In this document: positions 12,041-22,751 of the stretch, piece by piece
How positions within the stretch are numbered: the stretch's first letter is position 1
How the letters are laid out: every line of letters begins with the position of its first letter
From: Prorocentrum cordatum
Lineage: Eukaryota > Sar > Dinophyceae > Prorocentrales > Prorocentraceae
Reading direction: 5' to 3'
DNA: 64,000 bases
Assembly (NCBI GenBank): GCA_963575745.1
Contig: CAUYUJ010017824.1
Location: 72,808-136,807 of the forward strand
Notes under the pieces: model-generated
What the model was told of the DNA's origin: nothing
The model's database searches: none
What the model saw: only the letters and a program-made list of their open reading frames with translations
Made by a program: the position numbers and the translations under genes

Positions 12041-12259
12041 AATTATCCCGGCAAAGCAACCTAACAGCGATGTGTAGAAGCATATCTGAAAGCATTCCCC
12101 TTAAGATTCAGATGAAAATCCAGTTGTAGAATTCTGCTGTTCTCGCAGTCGTAGTCGCATTCGCGATGACAGTCGCAGCGGCAACGGCAGTCGCAGTCAC
12201 AGCCTCAGCCTCAGCCTGCCTCAGCCTCAGCCTCAGCCTGCCTCAGCCTCAGCCTCCTC

Positions 12260-12830
12260 CTGGTGCTCTCTCCTCCTCCTCCTCCTCCTCCTCCTCCTCC
12301 TCCTCCTCCTGGTGGTCCTCGTTCTCCTCCTCCTGGTGCTCTCCCCCCCCCTCCTCCTCCTCGTCCTCCTCCTCCTCCTCCTCGTCCTCCTCCTCCCTCT
12401 TCCTCCTCCTCCTCCTCCTCCTCCTCCTGGTAGTCCTCCCCCTCCCCCCTCCTCCTCCTCCTGGTCGCCCTCTCGTCCTCTCGTCTTCTCGTCCTCCTCC
12501 TCCTGGTGTTCGTCCTCCTCGTCTCCTCTGTCCCCTCCTCCTCCTCCTCCTCCTGTCCTCCTCCCTCCTCCTCCTCCTCCTCCTCCTCCTCCTCCTCCTC
12601 CTCCTCCTCCTCCTCCTCCTCCTCCTCCTGGTAGTCCTCCCCCTCCCCTCCTCCTCCTCCTCCTCCTCTTCCTGGTCGTCCTCCTCCTCCTGGTCGTCCT
12701 CCTCCTCCTGCTCGTCCTCCTCCTCCTCCTGCTCGTCCTTCTTCTCCTGCTCCTCCTGCTCCTCGTCCTGCTCCTGCTCGTCCTCGTCCTCCTGGTCTTG
12801 CTCGTCCTCCTCCTCGTCGTGCTCTTGCCC
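12260..12830. repeat. Long imperfect (CTC)n tract
   Basis: About 570 bp of CTC with periodic CTGGTGGTC-type interruptions, lying inside composite unit 2. Serine/leucine/proline or arginine/glycine frames here are not genes. Confidence 0.95.
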
Positions 12831-12837
12831 CTGCTGA

Positions 12838-13254
12838 AAATGTGGCCCAGGAATGGGAATTCTGGGAAGTCGAAGAGCACGAAGTTGCCTACAGTTGGCT
12901 ACGGGCATTCAAAATGTGGCCCGGGAATGGAGTTCTGGGAACTCGAAGAGCACGAAGTGGCCTACAGTTGGCTCCGGGCATTCAAAATGTGGCCCGGGAA
13001 TGGAGTTCTGGGAACTCGAAGAGCACGAAGTGGCCTACAGTTGGCTCCGGGCATTCAAAATGTGGCCCGGGAATGGAGTTCTGGGAACTCGAAGACCACG
13101 AAGTGGCCTACAGTTGGCTCCGGGCATTCAAAATGTGGCCCGGGAATGGAGTTCTGGGAAGTCGAAGAGCACGAAGTGGCCTACAGTTGGCTCCGGGCAT
13201 TCAGAATGTGGCCCGGGAATGGAGTTCTGGGAGGTCGAAGAGCACGAAGTGTGT
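12838..13254 (+). repeat. 73-bp satellite array, 6 copies
   Basis: Landmark GGAATGG starts at 12850, 12924, 12997, 13070, 13143 and 13216. The first interval is 74 bp and the others are 73 bp. Copies differ by single substitutions such as GAACTCGAAG versus GAAGTCGAAG. Confidence 0.95.
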
Positions 13255-13380
13255 GACTGTTGGCTTAAAACGACTTCTGCGGCACCCTGTCCGGCACCCG
13301 CCCAGACCCCCCTGTGGAGTCATCTGCTGCTCTCTTTTGAGACCACTAGAAACCTATCAGTCTTCGCTGTTAGGTAAAAA

Positions 13381-13851
13381 CGTGATAATACGCAAATGAG
13401 GAATAAACACCAAGACTAATAATCAAGTGCAAGTGGTAATACTCGTGGTGTTTTTATGATTCGGAAGAGTAATACGATGACTAATGATACGCCGAATCAT
13501 AATACAACGAAGAAGTGGGATGCACATAATAACATTATTAATGTTAATACGAGCGATAACATGAAGACAGGCAGTGCGATACATCGTAGTAGTACGAAGC
13601 GCACTATTTACTAACATGATTAAGCGGTTATTACTTATCTGTCCGAGCTGATCTTTCATACATAATGATTTTGCCATGCTCACCAGTAATTTCAATAGTT
13701 GTGAATATGACCAATCTGATTAACTATTCGTATTCGTACGAATTTTCAAAAAACGGCTATTACTATTAATAGTCATGGCATTAATCTTACAGAAATTTCA
13801 ATTTTGATGTTGCGACTTTTATCAACAAATTATATTGCTCAGACAAAATTA
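13381..13851. other. AT-rich spacer between composite units
   Basis: AT-rich, with TAATAC- and AATACGA-type short words similar to the stretch at 10925-11130. No gene recognised. The similarity suggests the composite units sit in, or carry with them, a common AT-rich background. Confidence 0.5.
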
Positions 13852-15020
13852 TCCCGGCAAAGCAACCTAACAGCGATGTGTAGGAGCATATCTGGAAGCA
13901 TTTCCATTACGATTCACATGAGAATCCAGTTGTAGAATTCTGCTGTTCTCGCAGTCGCAGTCGCATTCGCGATGAAAGTCGCAGTGGCAACGGCAGTCGC
14001 AGTCACAGCCTCGGCCTCAGCCTGCCTCAGCCTCAGCCTCAGCCCGCCTCAGCCTCAGCCTGCATCAGCCTCAGCCTCAGCCTTAGCCTTAGCCTGCCTC
14101 AGCCTCAGCCTGCCTCAGCCTCAGCCTCAGCCTGCCTCAGCCTCAGCCTCAGCCTGCTTCAGCCTCGGCCTCAGCCTCAGCCTTCAGCCTCGGCCTCAGC
14201 CTCAGCCTGCCTCAGCTTCAGCCTGCCTCAGCCTCAGCCTCAGCCTCAGCCTGCCTCAGCATCAGCCTGCCTCAGCCTCAGCCTCAGCCTGCCTCAGCCT
14301 CAGCCTCAGCCTGCTTCAGCCTCAGCCTCAGTCTGCCTTCAGCCTCAGCCTCAGCCCTCAGCCTCAGCCTGCATCAGCCTCAGCCTCAGCCTCAGCCTGC
14401 CTCAGCATCAGCCTGCCTCAGCCTCAGCCTCAGCCTGCCTCAGCCTCAGCCTCCTCAGCCTGCTTCAGCCTCAGCCTCAGTCTGCCTTCAGCCTCAGCCT
14501 CAGCCTGCCTCAGCCTCAGCCTGCATCAGCCTCAGCCTCAGCCTGCCTCAGCATTCAAATGTGGCCCAGGAATGGAGTTCTGGGAACTAGAAGAACACGA
14601 AGTGGCCTACAGTTGGCTCCGGGCATTCAAAATCATGCCCAGGAATGGAGTTCTGGGAACTCGAAGAGCACACGAAGTGGCCTACAGTTGGCTCCGGGCA
14701 TCCAAATGTGGCCCGGGAATGGAGTTCTGGGAACTCGAAGAGCACGAAGTGGCCTACAGTTGGCTCCGGGCATCCAAAATGTGGCCCGGGAATGGAGTTC
14801 TGGGAAGTCGAAGAGCACGAAGTGGCCTACAGTTGGCTCCGGGCATCCAAAATGTGGCCCGGGAATGGAGTTCTGGGAGCACCAAGAGCGATTTTGCGAG
14901 GATGTCCCAAGCGATTTCGGCTTCGACGGCAGCCTCCCTGGGTCTCGCCCAGACCCCCCTGAGGAGTCATGATGCTCTCTTTTGAGACCACTAGAAACCT
15001 ATCAGCAAGAGTTGTCAGGT
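13852..15020 (+). mobile_element. Composite TIR repeat, unit 3, with long CAGCCT array
   Basis: Left TIR ACCTAACAGCGA is at 13865-13876. The right end at 15009-15020 reads AGTTGTCAGGT, a diverged TIR. A CAGCCT/CAGCCTGCCT array extends over about 14005-14556, the longest of the three units. Five copies of the 73-bp satellite follow (landmarks 14569, 14642, 14716, 14789, 14862), then the shared block with GCGATTTTGCGAGGATGTCC and GAGTCATGATGCTCTCTTTT. Confidence 0.65.
14005..14556 (+). repeat. CAGCCT hexanucleotide array with CAGCCTGC higher-order pattern
   Basis: Tandem CAGCCT units are punctuated by CTGCCTCAGCCT and CTGCATCAGCCT, giving a higher-order period visible by eye. It is homologous to the shorter arrays at 11287-11590 and 12200-12258. 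Confidence 0.9.
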
Positions 15021-15052
15021 AAAAAAGCGAATTACAATGATCATAGTAATAC

Positions 15053-15362
15053 GAGGGGGAGGGAGGGAGGAGGAAGAGGAGGAGGAGAGGAAGAGGAGGA
15101 GGAGGAGAGAGGGGAGGAGGAGAGGAGGAGAGGAGGAAAGGGAGGAAAAAGAGAAGAGGAGGAGGCGGAGGAACAAGAGGAGGGGAGGGAGGAGGAGGAG
15201 GAGGAGGAACAGGAGGAGGAAAGGAGGAGGAGGAAGGCGAGGAGGAGGAGGAGGAGGAGGAAAAGCAGGAAGAGGAAGAGGAGGAGGAGGAGGAGGAGGA
15301 GGAGGAGGAGGGGGAGGAGGAGGAGGAGGAGGAGGAGGAGGAGGAGGAGGAGGACGACGACG
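15053..15362. repeat. (GGA)n microsatellite, imperfect
   Basis: About 310 bp of AGG/GGA with AGA interruptions, ending in a short GAC run. It lies just outside the right end of composite unit 3. No gene. Confidence 0.95.
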
Positions 15363-16906
15363 ACGATGGACGTGGCTTGGAGGCCCCCGAAAATGCACAG
15401 GAATTGTCGTCGTTGTCGCCGTCGTCGTCGCCATCGGCGTCGTCGTCTTCTCGTCGGCGTCGTCGTCGTAGCGTTCCTCCTCTCGTCGTCTTCGTTTTTT
15501 CATGATCTTGCAAGCTGTTCCGCGCAAGGACAGGAGAACGGTGGAGGGAGTTGGGAGGAGGGGTGGGCGAAGGAAGCGGGGCCAGGCTGAAACGACCTGC
15601 CTAATCGCACTTTTGTGATGTTGATTTGTGTGCGCAGGCATTGGTGCACCGCCACGGTGTGGTGCACGCGGCTGTTGTGCTATGCGTAAGTGCCGTGGTG
15701 TATAAAAACGATCCAGTGCACGCAGGCACTGGTGTGCAATGGCGCTGTTGCGTACGCGGGTGCTGGTGCACAGAGGCAGAGTACTGTACACAGGCGATGT
15801 GTCGCGCGTAGGCGTTGTCGTAAACACACCTATTGTGGTGCACGCGCGCGTTTCTTACCCCCGTGTTGCGGGCGCGCCTTCGGGGGTGCAGGCCGGCCGC
15901 CGTCATTGTCACCCCTTCGCCGCCGATCGTCCCCCCTTGGGCGACGCGCGTTGCCCCCAATGGATCACAGAACGATGTATTCTTCGATGTATTGGCGCCC
16001 CCACGCGACGGGAGGCGCCAGGCAAACCAGCTGCGTGAGCTGATTCGCAGACTTCCCCTCGTTCCCCCCCCATCTTTCGTCCGACCCGAACCGTGCCCAA
16101 CGGACCGGCGCGGCCCTGAGGGCCTGGACGCGCGTCCTCCGCGTGAAGAGGCCGCCCCGGGCCGCCGCGCGCAGCCTCGCGCGCAGCCTCGCGCGCAGCG
16201 CGCGCACAATGCGCGCACAGCGCGCGCACAGCTCAGGAAGGGAAACAACGCACAGAGAGAGTTCATCGGCAATCCCCCGGCAAAAATAGGGGAAAACATG
16301 GGAAGTGCGGGGGGAGACGAAACTCCAGGAAATATATGAAAACATAGGGGGGATCCTGGGACTTGTGTCTCTTGAGTTGTGTGTGTGTGTGTGTGTGTGT
16401 CCCAGGGCCCTTTCGACAGCGCCTGCCCGGCTTGCGCCCAGCGCGCGCTCAGCGCGCCGAGGCCGCCCCCGTGGCGCTGAGCAGCGCCTCCTCGGTCCAG
16501 GAGCTGGCGCGGCTGCCTGCGCCCTGCCGTGCGCAGGCCGCCGCGTCGTCCTCTCCGCTCCGCTGCCCCTGTTCTCGGGGGTGGACAGAGCCCCCGCCCT
16601 GACACGTCGGTCAGTGCATTGTCCGTTTTCGGTTCTCGAGAGGGCGCCGCGGCCGTCTTTTTCCAGGCTCCTGCCCGCCCGGTTTGGGCCCGAGGTCGTT
16701 TTCGCTAAACCACGCTCTTTTTACTAAACGGGGTTCTTTCCATTCCCGATTTTTGTGGCCAGGAGCTTTGGCGGAGCGTTTTCGGATGCTGACCTGATGT
16801 CGGGCAGGTCCCTATACACAGGAGGGGTATTCAAAAGTAGTCGAACAAATTACCCCGGTGCGACCCTACCCAGAAGTTGGAGCCCCTAGGAAAGCAGCAT
16901 TAGTTG
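15363..16906. other. No recognisable gene; dispersed repeat and short tandem words inside
   Basis: 15600-15850 contains degenerate repeats of GTGCACGCAGGCACTGGTG type. 15984-16090 is related to 58778-58885 on the other strand. 16160-16225 repeats CGCGCGCAGC, and 16380-16400 is a GT run. Open frames here show no known domain. Confidence 0.45.
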
Positions 16907-17250
16907 CTATGCTATGCTATGCTATGCTATGCCATGCCATGCCATGCCATGCCATGCCATGCTATGCTGCGCTAAGCTATGCCCTGCTATGCTGCGCTAT
17001 GCTATGCTATGTTATGCTAAGCTATGATATGCCATGCTGCGCTGTGCTATGCTAAGCTATGCTATGCTATGCTATGCTATGCTGTTCTAAGCTGCGCTAT
17101 GCTATGCTATACTATGCTATGCTATGCAATGCTATGCTATGCTGCGCTATGTTATGCTATGCTATGCTATGCTATTCTTGGCTATGTTATGCTATGCTAT
17201 GCTATGCTAATGCTGCGCTGCGCTATGCTAAGCTAAGCTAAGCTAAGCTA
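16907..17250. repeat. (GCTAT)n pentanucleotide array
   Basis: GCTAT units are intermixed with GCCAT, GCGCTAT and GCTAA variants, and the block ends in a GCTAA run. The all-frame Met-Leu-Cys-Tyr-Ala translations are repeat artefacts. Confidence 0.95.
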
Positions 17251-17257
17251 ACCCTTT

Positions 17258-17276
17258 AGGCAGAGCCTAGGTAGGG
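17258..17276. repeat. 19-bp direct repeat, left copy
   Basis: AGGCAGAGCCTAGGTAGGG, preceded by ACCCTTT. The same 19 bases occur at 17880-17898, preceded by ACCCTTCT. The two copies bracket the TTTGC/GCTAT/AAGCT pentamer blocks. Confidence 0.85.
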
Positions 17277-17284
17277 GTGCCGCA

Positions 17285-17790
17285 CATTGCTTTTGCTTTG
17301 CCTTTCCTTTGCTTTGCTTTTGCGTTTGCTTTGCTTTGCTTGACGTTGCTGGTGCTTTGCTTTGCTGTCGCTGCTATTGCTTTGCCTTTGCTTTGCTGCT
17401 GTGCAATGCTATGCTCTGCTCTTCTCTGCTCTGCTCTGCTCTGCTATGCTATGCTATGCTATGCTATGCTATGCTATGCTGCGCGATGCTATGCTGTGCT
17501 GTGCTGTGCTGCACTCTGCTATGCTATGCTATGCTATGCTATGCTATGCTATGCTATGCTGCGCTATGCTGTGCTATGCTGGGCTTTGCCATGATATGCT
17601 GTGCTGCGCTATGCTACGCTACGCTCTGCTATGCTATGCTCTGCTCTGCTATGCTAAAGCTCATCAAAGCCAAGATGAAGGTAAGCTAAGCTAAGATAAA
17701 CCTGAGCTAAGATGAAGCTACGCTAAGCTGAGATGAAATAAGCTAAACTAAGAGATGAGATAAGCAACGCTAAGTTAAGGGGACGCAGCT
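17285..17790. repeat. Successive pentanucleotide blocks: TTTGC, GCTAT, AAGCT
   Basis: 17285-17400 is mainly TTTGC/CTTTG, 17405-17655 is GCTAT with GCTCT, and 17656-17790 is AAGCT/AAGAT. All share the GCT core of the array upstream, as if different variants of one pentamer had each been amplified. Confidence 0.9.
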
Positions 17791-17879
17791 GGGGGAACAG
17801 CGGGGCGGATCCTGGGGGAACCGCCCAGGGCGTGTTCCACTGCCCGGCCCCTTTGAGCATAGAGGGTAAGAACCCTTCT

Positions 17880-17898
17880 AGGCAGAGCCTAGGTAGGG
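17880..17898. repeat. 19-bp direct repeat, right copy
   Basis: Identical to 17258-17276 (AGGCAGAGCCTAGGTAGGG). See the left copy. Confidence 0.85.
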
Positions 17899-18943
17899 AA
17901 AAAGTCGGGGGACGACTTCTCGACTATCTGTTACTCTTTTTGAGAATTTTTGTTGCTGGCTATTTCGTAACTTTCTTCCAGAATCCGCCTGTACGAGGGA
18001 CATGCCCGACCTAAATGCTGTCGTCGGTACTCGGCGGTTCTCCAACCCTCGTTGCAGGCGTTCCCGGGGGTGCCCAGATCGTCCCGAACGGCCGCTGGAG
18101 ACCCGAGCTGTGGCCCGAAGGGCAGGGGTCAACGTCAGGAGGGGCCAGGTACGGTCAGGAACGTTTGCTCAGCGTGTCGCTCTGCCGGTTCTGGCCCACC
18201 ACGCGACACGCTATCCACGTCCCCATTCCCAAGCGTCAGCGTCCCGAGCTGTTCCTAGCCTCCCGCCCCGCGGAGCGGAGCGACACCTATCCGCTTGCAA
18301 GGCATCTCGTGTCGCCAGGGCCGCCATCGTGACACGCTACGCAAACGTTCCTCACTCCATCATGACTCTTCTGATTTTTCTTCCACTCCTTTCTCTTCTT
18401 CTTGTTGCTCCTTTCCTCTTCTTAACCATACATTTCCGTTGGTACCTTTCTTGATGCTTTTCCTCCTCTTCCTCCTTTTCCTCCTCTCCTCCACCTCCTC
18501 CTCCTCCTCCTCCTCTTCTCCTCATTCTCCTCCTCCTTTTCATCTTCCTCTCCCGCCCCTGGCTTTTCTCATTCCTCTCCCTCTCTTACTCTTCCTCTTC
18601 CTCTCCCTCGCCCCCTCTGGCTCCTCTGCCTCTCCCGCTCCTCTCCCTCTCCCTCCTCCTCTCCCTCGCCCTCTTTTTTACGCTCCTCTCCGTCGCCCGT
18701 CCTCCCCGCCGCACCTGCGTGCTGCCTGTGCACCCCGCAGGCCGGCCCGAGCGGCGCCGCCCCCCTGGCGCAGGTGGTGCTGGCCGCCGCGCCGGCGCCC
18801 CGTCTGCCCGCCGGCGCGCTGGCGCCCGCCGCCGCCTGCGCGCCGGCGGGCCCCGGAGGCGCTCGCCGTGTTGCGCCCTCTCGGGGGCGGTGTTCCTGCC
18901 CCCGTGTCCTGCTGCTCCCCTGGCAGAGGCCTCCTCCCTCCCT
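17899..18943. other. No recognisable gene; pyrimidine-rich second half
   Basis: 17899-18360 is ordinary G+C-rich sequence. 18380-18720 is C/T-rich, grading into CTC repeats. 18720-18940 is very G+C-rich. Nothing coding was recognised. Confidence 0.4.
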
Positions 18944-19107
18944 CCTCCTAATCCTCCTCCTAATCCTCCTCCCAATCCTCCTCCTAATCCTCCTCCCTCC
19001 TCCTCCCTCCTCCTCCTCCCTCCTCCTCCTCCCCTCCTCCTCCTCCTCCTCCTCCTCCTCCTCCCTCCTCCTCCCTCCTCCTCCCTCCTCCCTCCTCCTC
19101 CTCCTAG
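18944..19107. repeat. (CCT)n microsatellite upstream of retrotransposon copy A
   Basis: Contains CCTCCTAATCCTCC variants. The same CCTCCTAATCCT wording occurs at the junction upstream of copy B near 42375-42383. This is part of the evidence that the element sits in CCT-rich target sequence. Confidence 0.9.
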
Positions 19108-19308
19108 GTTTGGCTCGAGCGGTTTGCAAACCGGTTCCGCGCCGATCCCCGCTGCGACGCCCGCAAGGGCCGCCATACGCCAGGCGCGACGCCTGCTTAC
19201 TCTCCTCCCTCCTACCCCCAGCGGCCTCGCGACGAGCCCGCTCACCATCGCAGAGCGCGCAAACAGCGCGCAAACGCCCGCACACTTTTAAGAGTGCATA
19301 AAGCCGCG

Positions 19309-20587
19309 ATGATGCTCTCTCACCACCACTCTTTCCAGGGCCTCCCGCAGCAAGGCGCTGTTCCCACGACCTTGCCCCCGCCTCGCGCGACGCCTCTCTC
19401 GCCAACGTCAGGGCTGCAGCAGCACGGTATGGCTACCTCCCCCACGCAGCGTATGGCTGCTCCTCCCTCTCCGTCCCTAAATGCCACGCGCCTGCCTGCT
19501 GACTTTTTTCCTCCCCCCCAGCAGCCAGTGCACCAGAAAGGCAGCGCCCCTCCCGAGCTTTGGTATTGCCTGCAGTGCGGCCGGGCCAATACCGCTTTGG
19601 ACGTTTCATGCCCCACCTGCTTTCCGACTCGGGCGGCAGGTCCCCAGCGTGCGACAGCCGGCCCCGCCAAAGGTCAGGAGCAGCGCAAGCCCCTGCAAGG
19701 TGCGGGCCCCTGGCCGGGCCACAAGGGCCCACGCTCCTTTTCTGGAAGCACGGGAGGGGTACACATGGGCAAAGGCCATGCGCCGTCAAATGCGCCATCT
19801 TTCGACCAGGTGGCTGCGTGGGCAGCGGAGTACGGCTTGCTCCCCGCACCCCCAGGAGACCACGCGGTCCAGCCAGAAGTGATCTCCAACAAGGAGCGCA
19901 AGAAGCGGGAGAAGGACGAGGCTCGCAAGGCCCGCGAGGCCCAGCGCAGCGAGGGGGAGCAGCCCGCCTCAAAGGCTCCTGGCACCCCACACGGCGCCAA
20001 GGACACGGGCATCATCGGGCAGTCTCCCCGGTCGCAGCCTTCGCCTTTTGCGCCTCCTCCTGAAGGTGGGGCCACCCCCCCCGCACTCTTCGGCCCCGCC
20101 TCTGTGCAGCAGTCTCCGTTCCTCATGGCCGACCAAGCCTTCTCCTCTCTCGGCGCGTTGGATCCTGCCACTGAGCTCTCAGTAGCAGAGCTCACAGCGC
20201 AATGCCCTACCCTCACCCCTGACGAGGCGCACTCTCATTCGGCCTGGATCTATCCCCCGCTCGAGCCCGACCGCCTGCTGGAGCACCGCAAGGCCCTTGC
20301 CATGAGCAAGGATGCGCTGATCCTGCAGCTCAGGGCCTCAACCCTCCTAGGACACTCCGATATGCGTATCACCGAGATCTGTAAGGAGATTTCGTTAGTT
20401 AATTTTCAATTGGCCAATGCGAGGGATCCGCTAGCCAAGATCAGCGAGCAAGAGCACGTGGTGGCCTCCCTGCATGCCGATTGCGAGCAATTGGCAGCTA
20501 AGCAAGCACAGGCAGAGGAGCACGTGCGTAACCTCGCCCTGGCCCTTCAAACCGCGCAAGCGGACCTCAGCCAGGCATCTACATTAT
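19309..20587 (+). pseudogene. Retrotransposon ORF1, copy A, 5' part (split by insertion)
   Basis: Starts at the first of two adjacent ATG codons and runs open for 426 codons until the DNA transposon at 20588. Residues 85-104 (from WYCLQC to CPTC) fit the RanBP2-type zinc-finger spacing W-x-C-x2-C-x3-N-x6-C-x2-C. A basic stretch near residues 200-225 (KERKKREKDEARKAREAQR) could bind nucleic acid. Residues about 363-424 look like a coiled coil (EQEHVVASLHADCEQLAAKQ). By analogy with LINE ORF1 proteins it probably binds element RNA. The 3' part resumes at 29853. Left plus right parts, counting the AT duplication once, total 2,367 nt, exactly 789 codons, so the gene was open when the transposon landed. 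Confidence 0.8.
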
Positions 20588-20639
20588 CCCTGGGGGTCCG
20601 TTGCCCTTAAATTTAAACGTTGGTGTTGTATCCGTTAAA
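20588..20639 (+). repeat. Left terminal inverted repeat (52 bp)
   Basis: Starts CCCTGGGGG and ends ATCCGTTAAA. Contains the AT-rich core TTAAATTTAAACG. It pairs with 29799-29850 with two mismatches. Confidence 0.95.
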
Positions 20640-21368
20640 ACAAGGGTGTATCAGTTAATATAAGAGTTGGTTCCCTCTAGCCATTATGGATGGCCTAAAA
20701 AACAAAAAAAACACGCCTGCTACATCTAATCAACTAACATTCACTACGCACTATGAGAACAAAAACACATTCGGGCATACCACGTTGATTGTTCGGCATC
20801 GGGGGGGGGGGGGGGGGTACGTTCGCATGGTGGTGGTTTTCTGTGTCGCGCGCACGCAATATGCACTTATCACGGCACTGCGTTTTTTCTCAGTAGCTTG
20901 AGGGTGGCGCAAATACCGAGCACGTTGCGCATGCATGCAGCTGGGCAGTCAAGAGCAAGTGCAGGCAGGCTGACTGAACTGACTGGTCCGACTGAACTGA
21001 AGCAGTGCTTGTAGGTTGGAATTTCGACAATGGGTGTCCTAAGCGACCTTCCGATTTATCTCAAGTTCTCCCAAATCCAAAAACATGCCCACCATCTTTT
21101 GTGTGCGTTCTACACATGTTCCCTGCTCGTGGGTCACGCATCCAGCTTACACGGGCGATCGGTATTCGTAGTCGTGCCGCGTTTTTGTGCGAGGGCCTCG
21201 AGTTCGAATGGGAGAACGCTTGGCTGGAGATAACCCAAATTGGCGGATTTAGTTTGGTGTTCTTTTTGTCCTACCAGGGGCCTTCAGAGAAGCTGCGTCT
21301 GACGGTCCGTAAACATTTTGGCTTGAGCGGTTTCGAATTCCACCTCGGACAGCAGACGCTTGCGAACG
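20640..21368. other. Left subterminal region of the DNA transposon
   Basis: No ORF of note. Contains a run of 17 G near 20801-20817 and the word GACTGAACTGACTGGTCCGACTGAACTGA near 20970-21000 in overlapping GACTGAACT repeats. Likely holds promoter and transposase-binding sites, but none can be shown. Confidence 0.4.
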
Positions 21369-22751
21369 ATGAGCGGAGATGACCAGCCCACGAAGCGTGT
21401 GACCTTCCAGGGGACTGCGCAGGACATCGTCGATGCACTCGGAATCTAATGCACGTCGCGGGATTGGCTGCCCGAGTTCGCCGCTAAGAGCTTGCAGCCC
21501 ACCGTGAAGAAGTTCTGGGCCACGCTGTACCCGTTGTACAAGATGCAGCCAAACATGTCCTTCCAGAAGCGCAATGTCATGGACGCGATGCAGGAGATCT
21601 TGAATACACAGCGTTCCAAATGGCCTTCAGATCTCAACGCGGAGCACGAGAAGCAGTGGGTCGAGTTGCACGCCCAGCGCCTGCGTTCCATGTGCATGGA
21701 GTTCGGCCAACGGCTTTCGAAAGAAGTGAAATGGGCCCGTGACCTTGTTGATCGCGACGACCCCGGCGCAGGACACGGGGATTCTCACGGTGGCGATGGC
21801 GAAGACGACGAACACGGAGACGCCGACCAGGAGCAGCAATCAGACGAGGACGATCCCGAGGGGAAGGAGGGGGAGGAGGAGGAGAACGCTGAGGACGCAC
21901 CTGACGACTCGTATGAGGAAGAGAATGCGGCCTTCAAGAAGAAGCAGGATTCGGAGGACTCCCAGCTCCCCCTTGGCGGATCGCCTCGGCGCAACTTCTT
22001 CTACGGCTACTGCCCCGAGGTGAAGAAGGCGTGGAGGGCCGACGCGAAGAAGCCCCTGAAGAAAACGTTCACCGAGCTGTTCGAGAAAGGCGATATGGAC
22101 CCCACCGAGTCCCCGTTCGCGCAGCGGGGCAAGGGAGCCGTCAGGATCCACGGCATCACAGTGGCAGAGCTGCGCGAGATGAAGAAGATCGACGTAGAGA
22201 AGAAGAAGGGAGGGAAATTGTGGACTGGCAGCGGCGACAACGGCAGGGACATCAGCGTGATGAAGACTATGGAGGCTGGAACTGTCATGTACTTAATATT
22301 CCGCACCGACGCTAACAAGAAGGATGGGAAGGAGCAGATCTTGCAGATCTCGTCCAAGAAGCTCGTGGACGTTCTCGGCGCAGAGGTTGGCATCGCGAAG
22401 ACGCTCAGCGTCGCGACGGACCTGGCGGGCAGCATCATGAAGGGCGAGATCCAGGACACGAGAGGAGCTCGTTCTCTTGCACGCGACAGCGCGCTCGAGG
22501 CGGAGATCGGGAAATATGGAGATGCTGGCCCGAGCGCGGGGACTCCCGCGATGAAGAGGCCTGCGGCTGCGCCTTCGGACTCGTCGGCGCTGAAGCTGCG
22601 CAAGACGGCGGCGGAGGTGCGCCAGGGCAAGGGCGACGACGACCTCGACAAGGGCACCGCGGCGGCCAGCGGCTCGGGCGGTGTCGGTGGCAACTTCAAC
22701 TTCGGCGGCTGGATTTCGGACGATGCCGACGGTGACCAATGCGACCTTTGA
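21369..22751 (+). pseudogene. Transposon accessory ORF 1, acidic protein, one in-frame stop
   Basis: An ATG at 21369 opens a frame of 26 codons ending in TAA at 21447. The same frame then continues open to the TGA at 22749. The sequence on both sides of the TAA reads naturally as one protein (before it, TAQDIVDALGI; after it, SRDWLPEFAAKSL), so this looks like a single nonsense change. It would be about 460 aa. Residues about 140-210 are very acidic (DEDDPEGKEGEEEENAED). A central stretch contains RRNFFYGYCPEVKKAW and GTVMYLIFRT, and the C-terminus is Gly/Ala-rich. I do not recognise the family. Position between the TIR and the transposase suggests an accessory or cargo protein, perhaps DNA-binding or chromatin-related given its charge. 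It could instead use a downstream start and still be made. Confidence 0.6.

Larger units (their letters stand above)
12041..13380 (+). mobile_element. Composite TIR repeat, unit 2, with large CTC expansion
   Basis: Starts directly after unit 1. Its left ACCTAACAGCGA is at 12059-12070, and it ends with TTCGCTGTTAGGT at 13363-13375. It shares the flanking blocks of unit 1. The CAGCCT array is shortened to about 12200-12258, and a CTC tract of roughly 570 bp (12260-12830) sits between it and six copies of the 73-bp satellite. The right end has GGAGTCATCTGCTGCTCTCT in place of GAGTCATGATGCTCTCT. Confidence 0.65.

Noticed and set aside
16858-17694. Met-Leu-Cys-Tyr-Ala repeat proteins
   Set aside because: Direct translation of GCTAT pentamers in all frames; no gene context.
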